DNA of 64,000 bases. It comes from Corynebacterium heidelbergense. GTDB lineage: Bacteria > Actinomycetota > Actinomycetes > Mycobacteriales > Mycobacteriaceae. Location: assembly GCF_028609845.1 (NCBI RefSeq), contig NZ_CP063191.1:1178001-1242000 (forward strand). The letters run 5' to 3'. This document shows, one piece after another, positions 58,426 through 64,000 of this stretch (position 1 is the stretch's first letter; each line of letters starts with the position of its first letter). Below the pieces are notes generated by a model that saw only the letters and a list, made by a program, of their open reading frames with translations, was not told the origin of the DNA and did no database searches. The position numbers were made by a program, and so were the translations under genes.

Positions 58426-58819
58426 GCAGTGGCGCGAACGCCTCGATACCGAGGAGTTTCGCGTACTGCGCCGCGCCGGGACGGAGGCCCCCTTTACCGG
58501 GGAGTACACGGACACGGAAACGCCCGGCATTTACCGCTGCCGGGCCTGCGGTGCCGAGCTTTTCCGCTCCACAGAGAAGTTCCACTCGCATTGCGGGTGG
58601 CCAAGTTTCTTCGATCCCGCGGACTCCTCGGCCGTGGAGCTGCGGGAGGATAACTCCCTGGGGATGCGGCGGGTAGAAGTCCTCTGTTCCCGGTGCCACT
58701 CCCACTTGGGCCACGTCTTCGAGGGGGAAGGCTACGACACCCCCACCGACCAGCGCTACTGCATCAACAGTGTATGCCTCACCCTAGACAGCACCCCTGA
58801 GCAGGAGTCCCCCGCTTAA
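58397..58819 (+). CDS. msrB: Peptide-methionine (R)-S-oxide reductase
   Basis: Repairs oxidised methionine. The 140 residues have two zinc CxxC pairs (CRACG and CSRCHS), the FHSHCGWPSF segment, and the catalytic Cys in RYCINS. The ATG at 58397 follows AAGGAGGG by 13 bases and lies inside the end of aftC; a second ATG is next to it. Convergent with hemQ, with a GC hairpin between them. Confidence 0.95.
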   Translation: MMDFRNLTDEQWRERLDTEEFRVLRRAGTEAPFTGEYTDTETPGIYRCRACGAELFRSTEKFHSHCGWPSFFDPADSSAVELREDNSLGMRRVEVLCSRCHSHLGHVFEGEGYDTPTDQRYCINSVCLTLDSTPEQESPA

Positions 58820-58843
58820 CCGCGCAGCGATAGCCGCCCGGCC

Positions 58844-58862
58844 CCCCTCCCGAGGCGAGGGG
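58844..58862. terminator. Bidirectional hairpin between msrB and hemQ
   Basis: CCCCTC and GAGGGG form a six-base stem with a seven-base loop midway between the two convergent stops. No T run. Confidence 0.5.
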
Positions 58863-58876
58863 CACGTGAAGCCCGC

Positions 58877-59611
58877 TTACGCGAGAGAGCGGATGTAGGA
58901 CTGGATGTGCTCGGAGCTGTCGTCGATCCGGTGTCCCGTGAAGAAGGGGATCTCCTCCCGAACATGCCGACGGGCCTCCGTGTAGCGCATCTTGTGCATG
59001 AGCTCCACGATCCGGTCGAGCGTCGGGGACTCGAAGGCCAGCAGCCACTCGTAATCACCGAGGGCGAAGCCGGAAATCGTGTTGGCCCGCACCTCCTTGA
59101 ACCCGATGGCCGCCATGCCGTGATCGCGGAGCATGGTGGAGCGCTCCTCTGCGGGCAGAAGGTACCAGTCGTAGGAGCGAACAAAGGGGTACACGCAGAT
59201 CCACTTCTGCGGCTCCTCCCCCATGATGAAGGAGGGCAGGTGCGAGCGGTTGAATTCAGCCGGCTGGTGCTGCCCGGCGTTGGACCAGAAGGGTTCGCAG
59301 GCATGACCCAGCTTGGTGGCGCTGAGCAGGCGGCGGTATGCGGCTTGGAGGGCTTCCATGTCCTCGGCGTGCCACCACACCATGAAGTCCGCCTCGGCCC
59401 GTAGCCCGCCGATGTCATAGACCCCGCGGACAACCAGGTCTTGGTCGTCGTAGGAGCGCAGGAAGGCCTCGAAGTCCGCGGCAATCGCATCGCGGTCATC
59501 GCCGAGGACCCCAGGCTTCACCTTGAACACCGAGTACATTGCGTAGCGCGTAGTGCGGTTGAGCTTCTCGATATCCAGTTCGTCGGCGGAATGGTCGGTT
59601 TGTTCTGCCAT
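58877..59611 (-). CDS. hemQ: Coproheme decarboxylase (HemQ/ChdC)
   Basis: Last enzyme of the coproporphyrin-dependent haem pathway: it decarboxylates coproheme to haem b. The 244 residues belong to the chlorite dismutase-like family; [13 protein letters not shown] carries the catalytic Tyr, and the second domain has [16 protein letters not shown]. It lies downstream of hemE-hemY in the same direction, after a 131-base gap. This supports haem synthesis via coproporphyrin III rather than protoporphyrin. Confidence 0.95.
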   Translation of the reverse strand: MAEQTDHSADELDIEKLNRTTRYAMYSVFKVKPGVLGDDRDAIAADFEAFLRSYDDQDLVVRGVYDIGGLRAEADFMVWWHAEDMEALQAAYRRLLSATKLGHACEPFWSNAGQHQPAEFNRSHLPSFIMGEEPQKWICVYPFVRSYDWYLLPAEERSTMLRDHGMAAIGFKEVRANTISGFALGDYEWLLAFESPTLDRIVELMHKMRYTEARRHVREEIPFFTGHRIDDSSEHIQSYIRSLA

Positions 59612-59742
59612 GACTTCTCTAGACTGCCTTTCGTTGAAGAGGTGTGTAAATCCGGGCTCGGGGGTCGCGCCCGCGATCTTGCTTCCACGCTACTCCCGCG
59701 GCCTCGATCAACAGACAAGGGCTGGAGCTGCGCTGCGGTGAG

Positions 59743-61149
59743 TCACGGCCGGGGGGAGGGTGAGAGGTCGGCTGCAAGCCGGCGGGCCGCGGCGATGCCC
59801 GATGCGGCGGTTGCCGGCACTCCGACGCCATCGACCATGGCGCCGGCCAGAGCGAAGGTGGGGACCGCCGCGACGGAATCCATCGCCACCTTCAGCGCCT
59901 CGGCATAACCCACCCCATAGCGGGGCAGTCCCCCGTGCCAGCGTTGCACGAAGTACTCTTCCGGGCGCTTGCGCTCCCCGGTGATGGCCTCCAGGTCCTC
60001 CGCCGCGAAGTTGATCAGGGCCCGGTCCGGCAACTCCACGTACCAGGGCTGGTCATACGTGCCGTAGCTGGCGCGCACGAAGGCCCCGCCGTGCTCGGCG
60101 ATGTGGGGCCACTTCCGGGAGCTGAAGGTGAAGGCCTTTGCCTCTGTGGGGGCATCGGGGCCCAACAGCACCCCAGAGCGCTCGGGGATTCCGTGATCGG
60201 AGGCGAAACGCATCCCCACCACTACCGAGCTGGACAGCTCGATATCCGAGAGGATGCCCGCCGCGGTATCAGCGACGTCCCGCAGCAGCAGAGCGGCGGT
60301 CGGCGCGGGGGCCGCGAGAACCACACCATCCACCGTGCCGATCGGTTCCAGGTACCACCCTTCGCGGGAGCGCCCGATGGATTCCACGGCGGTGTTGAAC
60401 AGAATCTCCGGGTCCGCCTGCAACACCATCTGCTCCAGCAGCGACCGAAAGCCCCCAGCCAAGGTCTGGAACACCGGCCCGGAACGCCGTGCGCCCCCTG
60501 CCGTCCGTACGGCCAGGAGGTCCGCAACGACATCCGAGAGGTAGAACTGGGCCCCACCTGCGCCGGCCCGGTCCAATGCCGCGGCCAGTTGGGGGATTGT
60601 GGAGCGCACCCCCAGCCCGTCCGCTCCGCAGGAGTACACGCCGCCCAACAGGGGGGTGACCAACCGGTCCACCACCGCCCGCCCAAAGCGGGCTTCTACG
60701 AGCTGCCCCACTGCGGCATCCTGACCGGGCTCCCACGTCATGGGTTCCCCGCCCCGCTCCTCGTCAATGCGCCGACGTTCCTCGGCGGGGAGGATCGCTT
60801 GCACGTCCTCTCCCCGTGCGGGGATCCCCATCACCGTGGCCGCAGGCACGTCGACGAGTTGGCCCCGGCAGTAGAGGCTGGAGGTGTATTCGGTGCTGGG
60901 CGCCCGCAACTGGTGGCCCAGCCCGACCTGCTCCACCAGCTCCACGAAATCCCGCCGGAAGGCGAGGAAGGCCTCCGCCCCCATATCCACCGGCCCCCCG
61001 GCGAAGTTGACGGTCTTGAGTTTGCCGCCGATCCGGTCATACGCCTCCACCAGCATGATGTTGGCCTCGGGGCCGAGCTGGCGGCGCAGCTCCCACGCCG
61101 CGCTCACCCCGGCTATGCCTGCTCCGATGACGGCGACCCGTGGTGTCAT
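59743..61149 (-). CDS. hemY: Coproporphyrinogen III oxidase, HemY/CgoX type
   Basis: FAD enzyme that oxidises coproporphyrinogen III to coproporphyrin III in Gram-positive bacteria. The 468 residues start with the FAD loop VAVIGAGIAGVSAAWELRR, then VEAYDRIGGKLKTV and VDMGAEAFLAFR; the C-terminus ends with ALAGAMVDGVGVPATAASGIAAAR, the second FAD contact. The ATG at 61149 overlaps the hemE stop (ATGA). Older annotation calls the family protoporphyrinogen oxidase; the presence of hemQ favours the coproporphyrin reaction. Confidence 0.94.
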   Translation of the reverse strand: MTPRVAVIGAGIAGVSAAWELRRQLGPEANIMLVEAYDRIGGKLKTVNFAGGPVDMGAEAFLAFRRDFVELVEQVGLGHQLRAPSTEYTSSLYCRGQLVDVPAATVMGIPARGEDVQAILPAEERRRIDEERGGEPMTWEPGQDAAVGQLVEARFGRAVVDRLVTPLLGGVYSCGADGLGVRSTIPQLAAALDRAGAGGAQFYLSDVVADLLAVRTAGGARRSGPVFQTLAGGFRSLLEQMVLQADPEILFNTAVESIGRSREGWYLEPIGTVDGVVLAAPAPTAALLLRDVADTAAGILSDIELSSSVVVGMRFASDHGIPERSGVLLGPDAPTEAKAFTFSSRKWPHIAEHGGAFVRASYGTYDQPWYVELPDRALINFAAEDLEAITGERKRPEEYFVQRWHGGLPRYGVGYAEALKVAMDSVAAVPTFALAGAMVDGVGVPATAASGIAAARRLAADLSPSPRP

Positions 61150-62282
61150 TGTTGATGAACCTCCTCGAAGGCGCGGGTAATGGCGTCCGGATCGGTGGTG
61201 GGCAACACCCCATGCCCCAGATTGAAGATGTGACCTCGAGCAAGCCCCCGAGCCATGGCCCGATCGGCCTCCCCACACACCCGCTGCACCTGCTCGCGCA
61301 CGACCTCCGGGCCAGCGAAGAGAACCGCGGGATCCAAATTCCCCTGGAGCGTGCGCAGACGCTGTTCCGGGGAACCCTGGGGGTCCTCAGTCGCCAGGGC
61401 CGAACTGATGCGCTCGGCGGCGCTATCCAGGGGCACCCGCCAGTCCACCCCCACGACATCCGGGCCCACCACGGCCATGTCCCCCAGCAGCTCCCCGGTC
61501 CCCACGCCAAAATGAATCCGCGGAATCCCATAGGGCTCCAGCGCGGCGAAGATCTCCCGCGAGTAGGGGGCCACGTATTCCCGGTAGTCCCGGGCAGATA
61601 GATACCCCGCCCAGGAATCGAATAGTTGCAGCGCATCCACCCCGGCCTCCGCCTGCACCGCGAGGAACCGGATGATGGAGGGGGTCAGTGCGCGCATGAG
61701 CTCATGCCAGACCTCCGGTTGCGAATACATCAGGCCCTTCGTGACCTCGTGGTTCTTCGAGGGGCCGCCCTCCACGAGGTAGCTGGCCAGGGTGAAGGGA
61801 GCCCCGGCGAAACCGATGAGGACCTGGTCCTCTCGCAAAACCTCGAGCACCCCGGCAATCCCCTCCACCACGGGCTGCAACTGCTCGGTGTGCACGACGG
61901 GGAGATTCCGCGCGGCCTCCCGGGTGCGAATCGGCTGAGCCACAACGGGCCCTCGGCCGGGAACGATATCCAGGTCGATGCCGGCGGCTTTGAGGGGAAC
62001 GACGATGTCGGAGAAGAGGATGGCGGCATCCGCGTCATGGCGGCGCACCGGTTGCAGCGTGATCTCGCTGAGCAAATCTGGGGTGAAGCAGGCGTCCAAC
62101 ATTCCGACATGTGCCCGGATCTCCCGATACTCCGGCAGGGACCGACCGGCCTGCCGCATCATCCACACGGGCCGCCGGGAGGGAGTATCACCGCGGGCGG
62201 CGGCGAGGAAGGGGGCATCGTGGGCAGCGCGGCGACGGGATTGCGCCGTTGCGACATCGAGGGTCACGGGGTCATGCGTCAT
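61146..62282 (-). CDS. hemE: Uroporphyrinogen decarboxylase
   Basis: Converts uroporphyrinogen III to coproporphyrinogen III. The 378 residues have RRPVWMMRQAGRSLPEYRE, the family signature, then AILFSDIVVPLKA, GFAGAPFTLASYLVEGG and HFGVGTGELLG. Starts with ATG at 62282, seven bases after a CATAAT -10 box, so the mRNA is probably leaderless. It heads the hemE-hemY(-hemQ) unit, divergent from the DUF3000 gene. Confidence 0.97.
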   Translation of the reverse strand: MTHDPVTLDVATAQSRRRAAHDAPFLAAARGDTPSRRPVWMMRQAGRSLPEYREIRAHVGMLDACFTPDLLSEITLQPVRRHDADAAILFSDIVVPLKAAGIDLDIVPGRGPVVAQPIRTREAARNLPVVHTEQLQPVVEGIAGVLEVLREDQVLIGFAGAPFTLASYLVEGGPSKNHEVTKGLMYSQPEVWHELMRALTPSIIRFLAVQAEAGVDALQLFDSWAGYLSARDYREYVAPYSREIFAALEPYGIPRIHFGVGTGELLGDMAVVGPDVVGVDWRVPLDSAAERISSALATEDPQGSPEQRLRTLQGNLDPAVLFAGPEVVREQVQRVCGEADRAMARGLARGHIFNLGHGVLPTTDPDAITRAFEEVHQQ

Positions 62283-62288
62283 GGGGCC

Positions 62289-62294
62289 ATTATG
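62289..62294 (-). promoter_or_regulatory. Putative -10 box for hemE, leaderless
   Basis: CATAAT on the minus strand, six bases before the hemE ATG. Transcription would begin at or next to the start codon. Confidence 0.5.
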
Positions 62295-62383
62295 CCAGTC
62301 CCACCGGACGGGCCCTTTTCCCCTCTAGGCCATCGGCCCCGTGGTCTGCGGCGCGCCTCAACCCCTCCGCTAAGTCTCAAGGC

Positions 62384-62389
62384 TAGGTT
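62384..62389 (+). promoter_or_regulatory. Putative -10 box for the DUF3000 gene, leaderless
   Basis: TAGGTT, eight bases before the GTG at 62398. Transcription is expected to begin at the GTG. Confidence 0.45.
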
Positions 62390-62397
62390 TACACATC

Positions 62398-63060
62398 GTG
62401 AGCCGAGACCACGAGACTACCCAGTCCCCCGCACCGGATTACTTCGCCGACGCGGTGAAGAGCATGACGGACACCGCCGTGAGACCCGGGATCGAACTCT
62501 CCAACATCCGACCACCCCGCAACCTCGCCCCACTGAGCCACGCCATCGGTCTGGAGGTCCAGCGCGGCCACGGCGGCGCTGAGGTCGTGAGGGCGGTTCC
62601 GGAGTTTTCCGATCCGGACGCCGGGGGCGACGCGTTCGGTCGACTGATCCTCTTACACGACCCCCAGGGCGAGGACCAGTGGGACGGGGCAAAGATGCGC
62701 CTCGTGGCCTACATCCAAGCGGACATGGACGCCTCCGTGGCCGGGGACCCCCTGCTCCCGGATGTCGCCTGGGATTGGCTGACCGAGGAGCTGGAGGGCC
62801 CCGCCGTGGCCCACACGGACCTAGGCGGCACCGTCACCTCTACGGCCTCCGTACGCTACGGGCAGATCGGCGGTCCCCCCCGGGCTTTCCAGCTAGAGAT
62901 GCGGGCGAGCTGGACCGCCACCGGCACGGATCTTTCCGGTCACGTCCAGGCCTTCGCCCGCGTGCTCGCCAAGGTGGCGGGACTGCCCCCAGAAGGAGTC
63001 GCCACGCTCTCCTCATCAGGAGCACGCGGAAGCCGGGTCCCGCGGGCCACGGGCAGCTAG
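62398..63060 (+). CDS. DUF3000 family protein
   Basis: The 220-residue cytoplasmic protein of a family found in actinobacteria beside ribonuclease D and hemE. No catalytic motif is visible. YFADAVKSM at the N-terminus, LAPLSHAIGLEV, LILLHDPQ and VAWDWLTEEL are conserved-looking segments. The function is unknown. The GTG at 62398 is preferred because a -10 box lies directly before it. The rnd gene follows after 25 bases, so the two are probably one transcript. Confidence 0.85.
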   Translation: MSRDHETTQSPAPDYFADAVKSMTDTAVRPGIELSNIRPPRNLAPLSHAIGLEVQRGHGGAEVVRAVPEFSDPDAGGDAFGRLILLHDPQGEDQWDGAKMRLVAYIQADMDASVAGDPLLPDVAWDWLTEELEGPAVAHTDLGGTVTSTASVRYGQIGGPPRAFQLEMRASWTATGTDLSGHVQAFARVLAKVAGLPPEGVATLSSSGARGSRVPRATGS

Positions 63061-63085
63061 TCACCGCCAGGGCCCCGTCACGCAC

Positions 63086-64000
63086 ATGGACTTCCGCCTC
63101 GTCTCCACCCCCGACCAACTGGCCCACGCGGGGGCGCAACTCCTCGACCTAGGGTCCGGGCCGCTGGCCGTGGATACCGAGCGCGCCGGAACCTACCGCT
63201 ACAACGACCGCGCCTTCCTCATCCAGGTCCGCCGGGCCGGGGCGGGGACGTTCCTCATCGACCCGGTGGACCACCCCCGCGAGGTCCGCGCGCTCGGGGC
63301 CCGGCTCGCCCCCATCCCATGGCTGCTTCACGCGGGGCAGACGGACCTGCCCAGCCTGGTGGAGGTCGGCTGGACCCCCACCAGCTTCCTGGACACTCAG
63401 CTTGCCGCGGCGCTGCTCGGGCACCGGCAGCTAGGACTGGCCGGCCTCGTTCAGTGGTACACGGGCACCGTCTTGACCAAGAACCGCGGCCAAGAGGACT
63501 GGTCGCGCCGCCCCCTGCCCGAACAGTGGCTGCGCTACGCCGCGCTGGACGTGGAATACCTGCTGCCGCTCCACGACATCCTGGCCGACCAGCTCCAGCG
63601 GGCCAACCGCTGGGAGTGGTACCTCCAGGAGTGCAACCACGCGCTGCACACCCACGGCCACGGTTTGCCGGAGCCGCAGTGGCAGCGGATGAAGGGGTTA
63701 TCCTCCCTCCGATCTGCGCGATCCCGGGCAATCGCCCGCGCGTTGTTCGAGACCCGCACGCGGCTGGCCCGGCAGGCGGATCTTCCCCCGGAGGCGGTGT
63801 TGCACAGCAAGGACATCGCATACATCGCGGCCCGCCCAGCCGAAAGCCGCGAACGGCTGCGGGAGGTCCTGTCCCGCCTTTCGGCCCAGGTGGGTCCCCC
63901 CAGACTCCGGCAGCGCAACGGCCGCCGGCGGGCCCTGCTCCGCCGCCACGGCGAGGAACTGCGACGGGCCCTGGCGACGGCGCTGACCCTCCCCGACGAC
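63086..64000 (+). CDS. rnd: Ribonuclease D, C-terminus cut by window edge
   Basis: 3'-5' exoribonuclease of the DEDD family. The 305 visible codons include motif I LAVDTERAGTYRY, motif II LLHAGQTDLPSL and motif III RYAALDVEYLLPLHDIL, followed by the HRDC domain (SRAIARALFETRTRLARQADLPPEAVL) with a linker. The frame is open to the last base, so the end is missing. The start is the ATG at 63086. Family roles are tRNA and stable RNA 3'-end trimming. Confidence 0.93.
   Translation, partial: MDFRLVSTPDQLAHAGAQLLDLGSGPLAVDTERAGTYRYNDRAFLIQVRRAGAGTFLIDPVDHPREVRALGARLAPIPWLLHAGQTDLPSLVEVGWTPTSFLDTQLAAALLGHRQLGLAGLVQWYTGTVLTKNRGQEDWSRRPLPEQWLRYAALDVEYLLPLHDILADQLQRANRWEWYLQECNHALHTHGHGLPEPQWQRMKGLSSLRSARSRAIARALFETRTRLARQADLPPEAVLHSKDIAYIAARPAESRERLREVLSRLSAQVGPPRLRQRNGRRRALLRRHGEELRRALATALTLPDD

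Noticed and set aside
1..64000. Recurrent GTGGACGCC/TTGGACGCC words at several sites
   Set aside because: They mostly lie in coding sequence for Val-Asp-Ala or near it and fit codon bias; no spacing or orientation pattern.
1..64000. CRISPR array
   Set aside because: No set of short regularly spaced direct repeats was seen.

Overview
This window is a GC-rich stretch (about two-thirds G+C by eye) of a high-GC Gram-positive chromosome. Gene content and order point to the Mycobacteriales and most closely to Corynebacterium or a near relative. The markers are the run yebC-pdxT-tesB-pdxS-(small membrane protein)-pimA-patA-pgsA-HIT-thrS, which follows the mycobacterial Rv2603c-Rv2614c order, the rel-apt-dciAE-sec order known from C. 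glutamicum, an aftC-msrB/hemQ-hemY-hemE block, and many apparently leaderless promoters. No insertion sequence, integrase, phage gene or CRISPR array was seen.

Layout. 1-9083, minus strand: pyrimidine genes (pyrC cut by the window edge, pyrB, pyrR with a probable PyrR-binding RNA hairpin over its ribosome-binding site), nusB, efp, an M24 aminopeptidase, aroQ-aroB-aroK-aroC and a small A24 prepilin peptidase. 9136-19293, minus: aroE, mltG, ruvX, alaS, rarA, a kinase-fold phosphotransferase-like protein and aspS. 19536-26420: a secreted zinc metallopeptidase and a membrane-anchored cyclophilin on the plus strand, alternating with hisS, a metallo-beta-lactamase-fold hydrolase, rel and apt on the minus strand. 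26577-33933, minus: a dipeptide-binding lipoprotein, a fused SecD-SecF protein, yajC and ruvC-ruvA-ruvB, with a LexA-like box before ruvC. 34003-43642, minus: yebC, vitamin B6 synthase genes, an acyl-CoA thioesterase, the phosphatidylinositol mannoside pathway genes, a HIT protein and thrS. 43850-46961, minus: an envelope copper/heme group (CopC-like protein, a small lipoprotein, a PCuAC-type copper chaperone and a Tat-exported DyP peroxidase).

47096-55893 is the accessory part. Two divergent transcription units encode a WcbI-like protein and four glycosyltransferase proteins. Two of these are large double-domain fusions. There is no recognisable flippase, polymerase or nucleotide-sugar synthesis gene. 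The island lies between copC and a tRNA cluster (Cys, Gly, Val, Gly on minus; Val on plus). From memory, this matches the place where C. glutamicum ATCC 13032 carries its CGP3 prophage. It is the best candidate here for an undescribed system.

57091-64000 returns to core genes: aftC (arabinan branching) and msrB, then the coproporphyrin-dependent haem genes hemE-hemY-hemQ on minus, and a DUF3000 gene followed by a ribonuclease D gene cut by the right edge.

Most genes stand in tightly coupled operons with four-base ATGA overlaps. The window combines nucleotide and aromatic biosynthesis, translation, stringent response, protein export, recombination repair, cell-envelope glycolipid and arabinan synthesis, and haem synthesis.
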